Source: an uncultured Bacteroidales bacterium
GTDB lineage: Bacteria > Bacteroidota > Bacteroidia > Bacteroidales > WCHB1-69
Length of the DNA stretch: 64,000 nt
Direction of reading: 5' to 3'
Assembly: GCA_900315245.1 (NCBI GenBank)
Contig: OMYJ01000003.1
Span: forward strand, 237,517 to 301,516
Positions 1 through 9,105 of the stretch are shown here, piece by piece (the first letter of the stretch is position 1; each line of letters begins with the position of its first letter). The notes below the pieces were generated by a model that was not told the DNA's origin, made no database searches, and saw nothing but the letters and a program-made list of their open reading frames with translations. Both the position numbers and the translations under genes were made by a program.

Positions 1-344
1 TCTGTCCCCGTCACCACCGGAACCACATCTGTTTCGACCGTTTCCATCGGATCTGCCACAACAGTCACTTCTTCAACCGTTTCTGTTTCAGGCTCTTCCA
101 CATTATTTTCAGCAATCACATTCTGATTTCCGCGATTATGCAAAAGAACGCCCAACAACAACGCACCTCCTACAATCACAGTCGTCAATATGGCTGCCGT
201 CCATTTCCAGGCTTTTTTGCGATGAAGTTTATATACATCTCCCACCTGCGGCATCTCCTTGTCAAGCCGGGAGTCCAACCGTTTCCATACATCCGCAGAA
301 GGAGTCTCCTCGTATCCTTTCAGCAAATCATTTACGCTCTTCAT
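1..344 (-). CDS. Anti-sigma-factor-like membrane protein (C-terminus beyond window)
   Basis: Partial gene entering from the left edge; 114 codons are visible. The N-terminus is a short cytoplasmic stretch (MKSVNDLLKGYEE, then PSADVWKRLD) of the kind found at the start of many Bacteroidetes membrane proteins encoded after ECF sigma genes. Next come a basic stretch and one membrane segment at about residues 46-66, then an acidic region rich in Glu, Thr and Val that continues out of view. It lies 66 bp downstream of the ECF sigma gene on the same strand, so the pair is probably co-transcribed. The anti-sigma role is inferred from position and topology; no zinc-binding anti-sigma motif (HxxxCxxC) is visible. 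It could simply be a membrane protein of unknown role. Confidence 0.6.
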   Translation of the reverse strand, partial: MKSVNDLLKGYEETPSADVWKRLDSRLDKEMPQVGDVYKLHRKKAWKWTAAILTTVIVGGALLLGVLLHNRGNQNVIAENNVEEPETETVEEVTVVADPMETVETDVVPVVTGT

Positions 345-410
345 ATTGCAATTAATTATTGTCCAAACATTTAATTTCGTATCCCCTCACCCTATAAATC
401 TCTCATTTTC

Positions 411-959
411 TTATTCTCCAATCCTCTCCATCAACCATTTCCGCGCCCGCATGTAACAGATGCGGATGGCATTCTCTTTCTTCCCCAGTTTTTCAGCGAT
501 TTCCTGGAAGGAATACTCTTCCACCGCTTTGAGGTTGAACACCAGCCGCATTCCATCGGGCATCTGCTCCAACATTTCCAACAACTGTTTTGCCGCCAAT
601 GAGGCCACTATATTCTCCTCTTCTGCAAATTCCTCTCCCTCAACCACATCATCGGAAAACAGTTCCTTGCGGAAACGTTTCACCGACCGGTAGTGGCTGA
701 CGGCGGTGTTCACCATCACGGAATAAATCCAGGTGTTGAACGAGCTTTCCCATCTAAAGGTCGGCAAGCTTTTATAAACCCGCATGAAGCCCTCCATCAA
801 CATATCCTCCGCTTCTTCACGGCCGTTCGCGTACCGCAGACAAACTCCATACATCCTCGGAGCATACCTGTCGTACAACCGGTGCTGACTCAAACGATCA
901 TTGTTCAAACAACCGTTGATGATTTCCTGGAGTTCTGAATCTATTTCCGTCACGTTCAA
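411..959 (-). CDS. ECF-type RNA polymerase sigma factor
   Basis: A 182-residue sigma70-family protein of the extracytoplasmic function type. Region 2 lies at about residues 25-95, with the DMLMEGFMRVYKSLPTF and SSFNTWIYSVMVNTA segments that match the core-binding and -10-recognition helices. An acidic linker (about 100-118) follows. Region 4 (about 125-178) carries the helix-turn-helix in YSFQEIAEKLGKKENAIR, which binds the -35 element. Regions 1 and 3 are absent, as is normal for ECF factors. It is followed by a membrane protein gene that probably encodes its anti-sigma partner. The regulon cannot be told from the sequence. No TAnnTTTG promoter is seen just upstream, so it may use its own promoter class. 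Confidence 0.93.
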   Translation of the reverse strand: MNVTEIDSELQEIINGCLNNDRLSQHRLYDRYAPRMYGVCLRYANGREEAEDMLMEGFMRVYKSLPTFRWESSFNTWIYSVMVNTAVSHYRSVKRFRKELFSDDVVEGEEFAEEENIVASLAAKQLLEMLEQMPDGMRLVFNLKAVEEYSFQEIAEKLGKKENAIRICYMRARKWLMERIGE

Positions 960-1002
960 GTCTGTCGCACGAAGTGGTCATTTTGTTACATCAAAAAAAA
1001 AT

Positions 1003-1986
1003 TTATTGTATTGATTTCACAATTGCCTCAACCTCACGGAGATAATCCCTTTTATGTTCTTGCGGCGCATACACAAAACCGTCGATCGTGATACACGAGG
1101 TGCTGTCAGGGGCGACTTGGGTGAAACTATAGAACGGTCCGCCCATCTTGTCACGGACAGAAGCCCATAAGCCTCTCAACTCCACACCGTTATGATAGCG
1201 GATGTTTTTTTCTTTGGCCATAGGATACCCTTCAATGTCCGCAACAATCGGATAGGCACCCGCCACAGCGCCCTGGATGTAGGCTTTCGTGATGCGGTCA
1301 CGTTCCGCCACGATATTCTCGGTGGTCAAAGCATAGCGAGGGGACTTATAAATCATCACGAAACGATCGTTTTTCGGGGTGCGGAAAAGCAGCCAAAGGA
1401 AATCCTCCTCTTCGCGCCCTACGAAATAGCCCTCCGGAATCGTCATCGAAATTCCGAACTTCTCCTTGATTTTCTTCTCTATCACAGGATTGTTCAATTT
1501 ACGATGGGCGTTCTGCAGTCTGGCGATGTCATTTTCATACATCGCCTTGACTATCTCGTCCTGATGCGCAAGAAAGAGTTTCAGGCAAGAATCCTGACTG
1601 TTTCCCTTGATTTTCACCAGAATTTGCGGATTTGTAAGCGGATTTTTGTCGATTTCAAAACTATTAACCGAATAATCCGGGTTAAAATCGAACTGCACAA
1701 TATTTCGGTGACGCATGAACGACGCTCTGTAGTCGGCGTTGGAACACTGAATCACATCAAACATCGGTTCGATTTGATTGATGGCCGGTTGCGGCTGATG
1801 CAGCACATCATAGATGGCCGTCATGGCTGACTTCGACCAATAGTTGGAATCAATGGCCAGAATCATTTCTCCAGCCTTGCCTGTGGAAAAATTCTCCACT
1901 TTTATGCCCGAACCGCCCGACTTTGTATGACAGGAGGTCATGGACAACAACACTATCACTAATGCAAAACAACTGATTTTCTTCAT
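1003..1986 (-). CDS. DUF4837 family lipoprotein
   Basis: A 327-residue protein with a lipoprotein signal peptide: a hydrophobic stretch, then a lipobox-like LSMTSC with Cys19 as the likely lipidated residue. The rest resembles the Bacteroidetes DUF4837 family, including MILAIDSNYWSKSAM near the N-terminus and a C-terminal half with GYFVGREEEDFLWLLFRTPK and RGLWASVRDKMGGPF. The family has no established function; a periplasmic or outer-membrane-anchored location is expected. It ends 44 bp from the ECF sigma start on the same strand, so it could be read together with the sigma gene. It diverges from dprA across a 107-bp gap. Confidence 0.8.
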   Translation of the reverse strand: MKKISCFALVIVLLSMTSCHTKSGGSGIKVENFSTGKAGEMILAIDSNYWSKSAMTAIYDVLHQPQPAINQIEPMFDVIQCSNADYRASFMRHRNIVQFDFNPDYSVNSFEIDKNPLTNPQILVKIKGNSQDSCLKLFLAHQDEIVKAMYENDIARLQNAHRKLNNPVIEKKIKEKFGISMTIPEGYFVGREEEDFLWLLFRTPKNDRFVMIYKSPRYALTTENIVAERDRITKAYIQGAVAGAYPIVADIEGYPMAKEKNIRYHNGVELRGLWASVRDKMGGPFYSFTQVAPDSTSCITIDGFVYAPQEHKRDYLREVEAIVKSIQ

Positions 1987-2008
1987 ATTGATAAAATTAT
2001 TTTTTCTG

Positions 2009-2039
2009 TTTGTTTTATATTAATTAATTATTATCTTTG
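2009..2039 (+). promoter_or_regulatory. Bacteroidetes-type promoter for dprA
   Basis: TTTG (2009-2012) and TATCTTTG (2032-2039, followed by C) are separated by 19 bp. This matches the Bacteroidetes housekeeping -33/-7 layout, TTTG with TAnnTTTG. It lies about 55 bp before the dprA start and is the best-spaced example in the window. Confidence 0.75.
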
Positions 2040-2093
2040 CCGTCTGGAAATAAAATGCAAAACTAAAAAAAATCATTAACCAAGGACAAAAAA

Positions 2094-3191
2094 ATGCATA
2101 CTGAAATTTTCTACCGAATTGCGTTAAACAAGACCGCAGGGCTTGGGAAGTCAACCCTGAAGCAGATCCTGAATGCAGCGGGATCTGCCAAAAACGTTTA
2201 TGAGTTTCCGGAATCCTGGCAGAGACGGCTACAGAACCGCAAACGCTGTCAAACAAACATCTCACTCAATGACAAATTGAAAGACTTGGTTGACAAAGAA
2301 TTGAATCTGATGGAAAAGCACAACGCGCGGATGTGCCACTATTTGGACACAACCTACCCCAGCCGGCTGAAACGTTGTCCTGACGCACCGGTTTCGTTCT
2401 ATTATCGGGGCAAAGGCGACTTCAACCGTTCGCGAATGCTGGCAGTGGTAGGCACGCGCAACGCCACCGCCTACGGCATCAAAAGTCTCACAAAAATCCT
2501 TAACGAGTTGAGGGAAAGCGACATAACAACCATCAGCGGGTTAGCCTACGGCATCGACACGGTGGCGCACGAGGAGTCCCTTAACATGGGCATTCCCACG
2601 ATAGCGGTGCTTGGGAACGGATTGCAGACCATTTACCCCTCCACAAACAAAAACTTGTCAGAGAAGATCACCTCAAACGGAGGCACGCTTATCAGTGAAT
2701 TCGACTTCAACACCGGGCCTGACAGGATGAACTTCCCCGCACGCAACCGCATCATCGCCGGCATGGCTGATGCCGTGTTAGTGGCGGAAAGCGGCATCAA
2801 AGGCGGGAGTATCATCACCGCGCACATTGCAAACTCCTATAACAGGGATATTTTCGCCATCCCAGGCACTATTTTTGACGACATGCACGCCGGATGCCAC
2901 GAACTGATCCGGAAAAACATCGCCGCCATAGTGACTTCCGGAAAAGACCTCTTGGAAATGATGAATTGGGACTCCGCACCGCAAGCCGTACAAACGCAAC
3001 TCTTTCCGGATATATCTGAAGATGAGGCTTTTGTCTATCGTTTTATTCAAACAGGGAAAAAGACCATCGATGAGATTGCCGGACACTGCGCAGAATTTTC
3101 ACCATCGAAGCTGGCAGGCATTCTCCTTTCGTTGGAACTCAAGGGAGTGCTGTCCGCTCTGCCCGGGAAAAGCTATAGTACAGAAATGTAA
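2094..3191 (+). CDS. dprA: DNA-processing protein DprA
   Basis: A 365-residue DprA/Smf protein, which binds incoming single-stranded DNA and loads RecA during natural transformation. The Rossmann-like core runs from about residue 115 to 290. Visible motifs are GTRNATAYG (120-128), SGLAYGIDTVAHE (148-160), FPARNRIIAG (214-223) and ESGIKGGS (232-239), the usual phosphate- and DNA-binding segments. A helix-hairpin-helix-like stretch (TAGLGKSTLKQIL) opens the protein, and a winged-helix-like tail (about 300-365) closes it. The gene has its own promoter and stands apart from other competence genes. DprA is widespread in non-competent Bacteroidetes too, so the gene does not prove transformability. 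Confidence 0.95.
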   Translation: MHTEIFYRIALNKTAGLGKSTLKQILNAAGSAKNVYEFPESWQRRLQNRKRCQTNISLNDKLKDLVDKELNLMEKHNARMCHYLDTTYPSRLKRCPDAPVSFYYRGKGDFNRSRMLAVVGTRNATAYGIKSLTKILNELRESDITTISGLAYGIDTVAHEESLNMGIPTIAVLGNGLQTIYPSTNKNLSEKITSNGGTLISEFDFNTGPDRMNFPARNRIIAGMADAVLVAESGIKGGSIITAHIANSYNRDIFAIPGTIFDDMHAGCHELIRKNIAAIVTSGKDLLEMMNWDSAPQAVQTQLFPDISEDEAFVYRFIQTGKKTIDEIAGHCAEFSPSKLAGILLSLELKGVLSALPGKSYSTEM

Positions 3192-3254
3192 AGAAGCACA
3201 AAGACACGCCCGTATTAGAAAAAAACATTCTTCTGTGCATATTTGAAATTTATG

Positions 3255-3262
3255 TACCTTTG
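3255..3262 (+). promoter_or_regulatory. Promoter -7 element for the PBP1A gene
   Basis: TACCTTTG followed by C fits TAnnTTTG. TCTG at 3232-3235 sits at the right distance for a weak -33 box. Transcription would start near 3269, so translation from the upstream in-frame ATG at 3243 is not possible from this promoter. This supports the ATG at 3285. Confidence 0.65.
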
Positions 3263-3284
3263 CGCCCTCAAATATAATGTGAAA

Positions 3285-5594
3285 ATGTACACGGCAAAAT
3301 CTGACTTGTCGCAGAAAGACACGAAAAAGAAACTGTCTGGGAATGGCCTTCCCAAATGGGTCAAAACCTTTTGGAAAGTGTATTTCACCCTGTTCGGTTT
3401 GGTATGTCTGATGTTCCTCTTCATCTCTTTAGGATGGATGGGATACATGCCTTCGTTCGCGGAGCTTGAAAACCCGGATTCAAACCTTGCCACCGAAGTC
3501 ATCTCGTCTGACGGCGTGCTGTTAGGGACCTACTACCGCGAAAACCGTTCCAACTGCAAATACGCCGACCTCTCTGACGAGTTGAAGAACGCGCTCATAG
3601 CCACCGAAGACTCCCGATTCTACAAGCATTCCGGCGTCGATGTAAAGGCATTGTTCCGCGTCGCTTTGGGCGTGGCAACCCGCCATCACAAGGGCGGCGG
3701 CAGTACCATCACGCAACAGTTGGCCAAGAACCTTTTCCCCCGCGACCCAAACGCCGGGAAAATCAAAATCGTGTTCACCAAGTTCAAAGAGTGGGTCGTC
3801 GCCACTAAACTGGAACGCGCCTATTCGAAAGACGAAATCCTGGCCATGTACTTCAACACGGTGGATTTCGGCAACAACGCCGTGGGCATCAAGTCCGCCG
3901 CACGCACCTACTTCGACAAGGAACCCGCGGAAATCAACACCGAAGAGGCTGCCCTGTTAGTGGGAATGCTGAAAGCCCCCTCCAAGTACAGTCCGCGCCG
4001 ACACCCGCAGGCATCCCTCGACCGCCGCAACACGGTGCTGGGGCAGATGAAAAAATACAACTACCTCACCGAAGCGCAATTCGACTCCATCAAGGCGATC
4101 CCGATTGACATGAGCAACTTCAAGTCACAGGCCCACACCGCCGGCATCGCCACCTACTTCCGCGAATACCTGCGCATGGTTCTGAAAGACTGGTGCAGCA
4201 AAAACCCAAAAAACGACGGCACCTGCTACGATCTCTATTGTGACGGCCTCAAGATTTACACCACCATCGACTCGCGTATGCAGCAACATGCGGAAGCCGC
4301 TGTGAAAGAGCACGTCTGCGACTACCTCCAGCCCTTGTTCTTCAACCACATCAAAGGAGCCAAAAACGCTCCGTTCGTCAATATCAGCGACGAGCAGACG
4401 CACAGAATCCTCTGGCGCGCCGTGAAACAGTCGGACCGTTATGCGCAGATGAAGGATGCCGGCAAGTCCGATGCCGAAATCGAAGCCACCTTCAACAAAA
4501 AGGTCAAAATGACTGTTTACAACTACAAAGGGATGATAGACACGGTGATGACTCCGATGGACTCCATACGTTACTACAAGTCATTCCTGCAGTGCGGCCT
4601 GATGTGTGTGGAAGCGGCCTCCGGTCACGTAAAGGCATACGTGGGCGGCACCAACTACGAATATTTCCAGTTCGACCACGTGAAACTCTCCAAACGGCAG
4701 GTCGGATCCACCTTCAAACCCTACGTCTATACCGTGGCCATGCAAAGCGGCGACTTCGACCCGTGCACCATGGTGCCCAACGTGCCTGTAACCATTGAAA
4801 CGCCAGGCGGTTCCTGGACACCGCACAACTCCGGCGGTTACAAGGAAGGGCAGATGATGCCGCTCCGCGAAGCGTTGGCTCACTCCCTCAACCAGGTTTC
4901 GGCTTACCTCATGAAACGCTACGGCCCCAATGCCGTCATCGATCTGGTGCGCAACATGGGCATGACCTCCGACATTCCCGCCGTGCCATCCATCTGCCTG
5001 GGAGCCTGCGAGTTGACACTGTACGAGCAAGTCGGTGCCATCAACTGTTTCCCCAACCAGGGCGTCTATGTGGAGCCGGTCTTCATCACACACATCTGCG
5101 ACAAAGAGGGCAACGTCATATACACAAAAGTGCCTAAGACCAATGAAGCCATGGACCAGATCACCGCATTCAAGACGGTGCGTCTGATGCAAGGCGTGGT
5201 CGATTACGGTACCGGCGGCCGCCTGCGCAGCCAATACGGCATCTCCTTCCCGCTGGCGGGCAAAACAGGCACCACCGACAACCAGTCCGACGGCTGGTTC
5301 GTGGGCTACACCCCGCTGCTGACCTGCGGCGTGTGGGTAGGCTGCGAAGACCGTGCGGCGCACTTCCGCAGCACCGCGCTTGGACAAGGTGCGCGAACCG
5401 CCATGCCCGTGTTCGGACTCTTCATGAGCAAGGTCTATGCCGACCCGAAACTGCCCTATCTGTCGGTTGTCACTGGCGAGAACAGAGGCTCGAAGTCGGG
5501 CTACAGCTTCACCATCCCGAGTGCCTACATCGGCGACCCGTCAGGCTGCAACGAGACCAAGAGGGATTCCGTCATGCACCTGGATTTCGATTAG
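3285..5594 (+). CDS. Class A penicillin-binding protein (transglycosylase/transpeptidase)
   Basis: A 769-residue bifunctional peptidoglycan synthase of the PBP1A type. One N-terminal membrane anchor (about residues 28-52) precedes a GT51 transglycosylase domain with the catalytic glutamate in ATEDSRFYKH (E108) and the GGGSTITQQLAKNL motif (137-150). The transpeptidase domain has all three active-site motifs: SxxK at 475-478 (STFK), SxN at 534-536 (SLN) and KTG at 660-662. It therefore polymerises glycan strands and cross-links peptides on the outer face of the inner membrane. The start at 3285 is chosen because the promoter element lies between it and the upstream in-frame ATG at 3243. It is probably monocistronic, as bamD has its own promoter. 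Confidence 0.95.
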   Translation: MYTAKSDLSQKDTKKKLSGNGLPKWVKTFWKVYFTLFGLVCLMFLFISLGWMGYMPSFAELENPDSNLATEVISSDGVLLGTYYRENRSNCKYADLSDELKNALIATEDSRFYKHSGVDVKALFRVALGVATRHHKGGGSTITQQLAKNLFPRDPNAGKIKIVFTKFKEWVVATKLERAYSKDEILAMYFNTVDFGNNAVGIKSAARTYFDKEPAEINTEEAALLVGMLKAPSKYSPRRHPQASLDRRNTVLGQMKKYNYLTEAQFDSIKAIPIDMSNFKSQAHTAGIATYFREYLRMVLKDWCSKNPKNDGTCYDLYCDGLKIYTTIDSRMQQHAEAAVKEHVCDYLQPLFFNHIKGAKNAPFVNISDEQTHRILWRAVKQSDRYAQMKDAGKSDAEIEATFNKKVKMTVYNYKGMIDTVMTPMDSIRYYKSFLQCGLMCVEAASGHVKAYVGGTNYEYFQFDHVKLSKRQVGSTFKPYVYTVAMQSGDFDPCTMVPNVPVTIETPGGSWTPHNSGGYKEGQMMPLREALAHSLNQVSAYLMKRYGPNAVIDLVRNMGMTSDIPAVPSICLGACELTLYEQVGAINCFPNQGVYVEPVFITHICDKEGNVIYTKVPKTNEAMDQITAFKTVRLMQGVVDYGTGGRLRSQYGISFPLAGKTGTTDNQSDGWFVGYTPLLTCGVWVGCEDRAAHFRSTALGQGARTAMPVFGLFMSKVYADPKLPYLSVVTGENRGSKSGYSFTIPSAYIGDPSGCNETKRDSVMHLDFD

Positions 5595-5665
5595 GCTCAC
5601 AAGCCCCGCCATAGAGGTGCAAAAATTGCGTCTCCGCAGATGATACATCTATTCTAAAAAAATAC

Positions 5666-5673
5666 TATATTTG
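5666..5673 (+). promoter_or_regulatory. Promoter -7 element for the bamD cluster
   Basis: TATATTTG followed by C fits TAnnTTTG and lies 15 bp before the bamD ATG. It would drive bamD, rpoZ, coaBC, DUF4835 and recN, which are closely spaced. It rules out the TTG at 5671 as a start codon. Confidence 0.65.
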
Positions 5674-5688
5674 CACGGTTTTTTTACT

Positions 5689-6633
5689 ATGGCGAAGAAG
5701 ACTTGTAATATATTATTAATCATATTGTTAGCCTTCGCGGTGGATGTTTGCGCGGCAGACTTCCGCTGTGCGGTTGACACTATTGTACCCGAAACGCAGG
5801 CGAAGACGGACACTGTCAAGCCTGAGCCGCAGACACAAAAAAGCACCGAGAAACCGGGCAAGAAAAAGAAAAACGTCAGCCGCACGACCAAACGGGTGAC
5901 CTTTGAAAGTTTCGACCAACATTACGCCCGCGCCCTGAAATACTACAGCAACCGCCAATGGCTGTCTGCCGCAGGATTGTTTGAGGAGCTCTACCCGCTC
6001 GCGTTAGGCACACCCCGCGCCGACACCATCCTCTTCCTCTTCGCCCACTCGTATTACATGAACGGCGACTACAACATGGCCGCTTTCCATTTCCGTGACT
6101 ATGTGCGCCGCTACCCGAACTCCGACCGCGCCGAGGACGCCTTCTACTATTGCATCTCCGCTGTTTACAAAACCAGTCCAGAATACTATCTGGACCAGTC
6201 CAACACAACTTATGCCATCGAGCAAATCAACGCCTATCTCCAAGCCTATCCCGACAACAAACACATCGAAGAATGTAATGAGATGCTGGACGACCTGCGG
6301 TTGAAACTTGCCCGGAAGGATCTCGAAGTGATGAAACTCTATTACAACACCGACCACTACGAAGCCTGCCAGATCTCCGCCAAAAACTTCTTTAACAAGT
6401 ATTCCTACTCCCCACTGATGCCTGAAGCGGTCTATTATCTGGTCCTGAACAATTACGAATACGCAAAAAGAAGCACCGAACGGAAAAAACAGGAACGCCT
6501 CAAGGCTTGTCTGGAAGCTTGCGAGAAAATGAGCATCAACTTCCCTGATTCAAAATACATCAAAGAAACGGAAAAGATTGCTCAGGACGTGACCAGACAA
6601 TTAGAAAAATACGCAAAAAAATCAACAAATTAA
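5689..6633 (+). CDS. bamD: Outer membrane assembly factor BamD-like TPR protein
   Basis: A 314-residue tetratricopeptide protein. BamD is part of the BAM machine that inserts beta-barrel proteins into the outer membrane. TPR-type segments run from about residue 70 to 300, with family-typical stretches such as YYMNGDYNMAAFHFRDYV, RYPNSDRAEDAFYYC and DQSNTTYAIEQINAYLQAYP. The N-terminus is a signal peptide. Its only plausible lipidation cysteine (Cys21) is preceded by VDV, a poor lipobox, so lipid anchoring is uncertain. The mature N-terminus is a Lys/Thr/Pro-rich linker. The order bamD-rpoZ-coaBC-DUF4835-recN is common in Bacteroidetes and supports the call. The start at 5689 lies just after the promoter. 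Confidence 0.88.
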   Translation: MAKKTCNILLIILLAFAVDVCAADFRCAVDTIVPETQAKTDTVKPEPQTQKSTEKPGKKKKNVSRTTKRVTFESFDQHYARALKYYSNRQWLSAAGLFEELYPLALGTPRADTILFLFAHSYYMNGDYNMAAFHFRDYVRRYPNSDRAEDAFYYCISAVYKTSPEYYLDQSNTTYAIEQINAYLQAYPDNKHIEECNEMLDDLRLKLARKDLEVMKLYYNTDHYEACQISAKNFFNKYSYSPLMPEAVYYLVLNNYEYAKRSTERKKQERLKACLEACEKMSINFPDSKYIKETEKIAQDVTRQLEKYAKKSTN

Positions 6634-6641
6634 TCATCATA

Positions 6642-6971
6642 ATGAAAGCTTTAGAGTACAAAAAATTAAAAATCGACCTTTTTGCCAAGACGAAGGATAT
6701 TCGCCAATACGACAAGCAGACGGGCAACTTCTACAAAAGCATCGTGATCATGTCGAAACGCGCCGACCAGATTGCCGCGGAACTGAAACAGGAGTTCCAG
6801 GAAAACTCACATCTCTCCGCACCGCAAGACCGTTCCGGAGAAGAGATCTATGAGAACCGTGAGCAAATCGAACTCTCCAAACTCTACGAACAGCTCCCAA
6901 AACCCACCCAATTGGCTCTTTACGAATTTGAAAACGACCAGATTTATTTCAAAGATTCCAACGACCAATAA
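6642..6971 (+). CDS. rpoZ: RNA polymerase omega subunit-like protein (Rpb6 family)
   Basis: A 109-residue protein of the Bacteroidetes omega/Rpb6 type. The conserved core is near residues 32-52 (SIVIMSKRADQIAAELKQE), which corresponds to the omega segment that clamps the C-terminal tail of the beta' subunit. Omega assists RNA polymerase assembly and stability. The rest is acidic and divergent, as expected in this phylum. The gene starts 8 bp after bamD and ends 9 bp before coaBC, so it is translated from the same transcript. Sequence similarity to proteobacterial omega is weak; the call rests on the core motif and the conserved neighbourhood. Confidence 0.82.
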   Translation: MKALEYKKLKIDLFAKTKDIRQYDKQTGNFYKSIVIMSKRADQIAAELKQEFQENSHLSAPQDRSGEEIYENREQIELSKLYEQLPKPTQLALYEFENDQIYFKDSNDQ

Positions 6972-6980
6972 TCAGAGACC

Positions 6981-8177
6981 ATGGGCAAGCACATTGTCAT
7001 CGGCATTTCCGGCGGCATAGCGGCCTACAAGACCCTGACGCTGATACGGCTGTTCAAAAAGAGCGGCTATGACGTTCGTGTCACCGCCACTCGTAATGCG
7101 TTGCAATTTGTCACCCCATTGACCATTGAGACCCTGTCGGAGAACAGGTTATATACTGACATGTTCGACACCAACCGCACACTGGAAGTCGAACACATCA
7201 GCATGGCAGAGTGGGCCGACGCCCTTGTAGTGGCACCGGCCACCGCCAACATCATCGCCAAATTCGCACACGGCATCGCCGACGACGCGCTCTCCACTCT
7301 CTTCCTGGCCGTCAAAAAAGACGTGTTCATCGCCCCTGCCATGAACACCAACATGTACGAGAACAAGGCTGTCCAGCAAAACATCGACATCCTGCGGGAA
7401 CGCGGTTGCATTATCCTCGCCCCGAACGAAGGCTTTCTCGCCTGCGGCACCACCGGAAGCGGACGCATGCAGGAGCCGGAAGAGATTTTCGAAACGGTGG
7501 ACGAGCATCTCTCCGAAGACCGCACCCTGCAAGGCAAGAAGGTGATGATTACCGCAGGCCCGACCTATGAGCCCATCGACCCCGTGCGATTCATCGGGAA
7601 CCATTCCTCCGGCCTTATGGGGTTCTGTCTCGCAGAGGCCGCCGCCCGCAAAGGCGCGGAAGTATCCCTTGTGACCGGACCCTCCAACTGCATCGCCCGA
7701 CACCGCAATATCACACGCTACGACGTGAAAACGGCCGAAGAAATGTATCAGCAATGCATGAAACTTGTTGACAGTCAAGACATCTTCATCATGTCTGCCG
7801 CCGTCGCCGACTACACGCCCGCACATGTTGCGCCCGAAAAAATCAAAAAGGATTTCGCACAACTCTCTGTGGAACTGGTTAAAACAAAAGACATTCTGGC
7901 TTCCATCGGAAAAATAAAACGCGACAACCAACTGCTGATCGGCTTCGCTTTGGAAACGGAAAATGAAACCGAGAACGCCAAGAAAAAGCTGCACAATAAA
8001 AACGCAGACCTCATCGTTCTCAATTCGCTGCGAACGGAAGGCGCCGGATTCCGCACCGCCACCAACAAAGTCACCATTTTCAGCAAAGACGGACGCGAAT
8101 TCGCCAGCGAACTGAAAAGCAAACAGGAAATAGCTACGGAAATCCTTCAAACAGCACAATTGTATATTCACCAATAA
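6981..8177 (+). CDS. coaBC: Bifunctional phosphopantothenoylcysteine synthetase/decarboxylase
   Basis: A 398-residue CoaBC (Dfp) protein that makes 4'-phosphopantetheine for coenzyme A in two steps. The N-terminal flavin-dependent decarboxylase (about 1-180) shows ISGGIAAYK, the catalytic His72 in VEHIS, PAMNTNMYENKA (119-130) and the substrate-clamping Cys155 in ACGTTGSGRM. The C-terminal synthetase (about 186-398) starts with KVMITAGPTYEPIDPVRFI and includes NHSSGLMG, a nucleotide-binding loop, and APEKIKKDF with the conserved lysines. Length and domain order are standard. It lies in the bamD-recN cluster with 8-9 bp gaps on each side. Confidence 0.96.
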   Translation: MGKHIVIGISGGIAAYKTLTLIRLFKKSGYDVRVTATRNALQFVTPLTIETLSENRLYTDMFDTNRTLEVEHISMAEWADALVVAPATANIIAKFAHGIADDALSTLFLAVKKDVFIAPAMNTNMYENKAVQQNIDILRERGCIILAPNEGFLACGTTGSGRMQEPEEIFETVDEHLSEDRTLQGKKVMITAGPTYEPIDPVRFIGNHSSGLMGFCLAEAAARKGAEVSLVTGPSNCIARHRNITRYDVKTAEEMYQQCMKLVDSQDIFIMSAAVADYTPAHVAPEKIKKDFAQLSVELVKTKDILASIGKIKRDNQLLIGFALETENETENAKKKLHNKNADLIVLNSLRTEGAGFRTATNKVTIFSKDGREFASELKSKQEIATEILQTAQLYIHQ

Positions 8178-8185
8178 CGCCAACT

Positions 8186-9103
8186 ATGAAACGTTTATTC
8201 GGATTATTTCTCCTTTTGGCCATCTCCATAAGCGCATTGAAAGCACAGGATTTCCAATGCTCGATATCCCTTAACACCACCCAGATTTCAAGTTCGGGGA
8301 ACCAACAGCGATTCAACGAAATGCGCCAAAAGCTGTACACCTTTGTCCATGATCGGAAATGGTGCCAATACAACCTGAAACAAAATGAACGCATAGAGTG
8401 CTCTATGTCCATAAACCTCACCAAAGCATCCGGTGACGAATATGAAGGCACTATGAACCTGGTGTTGCAGCGTCCCGTTTATAAGGCAAGCTACAAAACC
8501 ACCCTGATGAGCTTTCAGGACAAAAAGATAAAATTCCGTTACGCGGACGGAGACCCCCTGGAGTATGACGAAAACTCCACCCTTTCGGAGCTGACCTCCA
8601 TCATCGCCTTTTACCTGAACTTGTTCATCGGCGTTGAGCTGGACTCCTTCTCCCCCAATGGTGGCTCCGCATATTTCACCAAATGCCAAAACACGGCCAA
8701 CCTGAATGCGAGAGATGTGGGCTGGAGCGTGGCCGAAAGCGGACAGAACAACCGCTATTGGATTGCCGAAAACTTCAACAACGGCACATACAGCAAACTG
8801 CATGACTTTTTCTACCAGTATCACCGTATGGGGCTGGACGTGATGTATGAGTCACCCGATGCGGGACGCGCAGTCGTCCTCGAAAGCCTGAAACTGCTGC
8901 AACAGGTCAATGCACAGAAATCAAACCTCGCGGTTGTTCGCATCATCCTGAACACCAAGAAAGAAGAAATCATCAACATCTTCAAGGAAGGTATGCCGTC
9001 GGAGAAGACACAGGTCATCAATATCATGAAACAGATTGACCCCACCAACTCCTCCGCATACGACGCCATCAACTCCGCATCCACCACTTCACCCAAAATG
9101 TAG
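8186..9103 (+). CDS. DUF4835 family secreted protein
   Basis: A 305-residue protein with a Sec signal peptide (about residues 1-21, ending ALKAQ). It resembles the Bacteroidetes DUF4835 family, with DFQCSISLNTTQISSSG near the N-terminus and QRFNEMRQKLYTFVHDRKW. Later segments include IAFYLNLFIGVELDSFSP and GRAVVLESLKLLQQV. The family's role is unknown. Its constant position between coaBC and recN, near bamD, hints at an envelope role but does not prove one. It starts 8 bp after coaBC and ends 2 bp before recN, so translation is probably coupled. Confidence 0.82.
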   Translation: MKRLFGLFLLLAISISALKAQDFQCSISLNTTQISSSGNQQRFNEMRQKLYTFVHDRKWCQYNLKQNERIECSMSINLTKASGDEYEGTMNLVLQRPVYKASYKTTLMSFQDKKIKFRYADGDPLEYDENSTLSELTSIIAFYLNLFIGVELDSFSPNGGSAYFTKCQNTANLNARDVGWSVAESGQNNRYWIAENFNNGTYSKLHDFFYQYHRMGLDVMYESPDAGRAVVLESLKLLQQVNAQKSNLAVVRIILNTKKEEIINIFKEGMPSEKTQVINIMKQIDPTNSSAYDAINSASTTSPKM

Positions 9104-9105
9104 CG

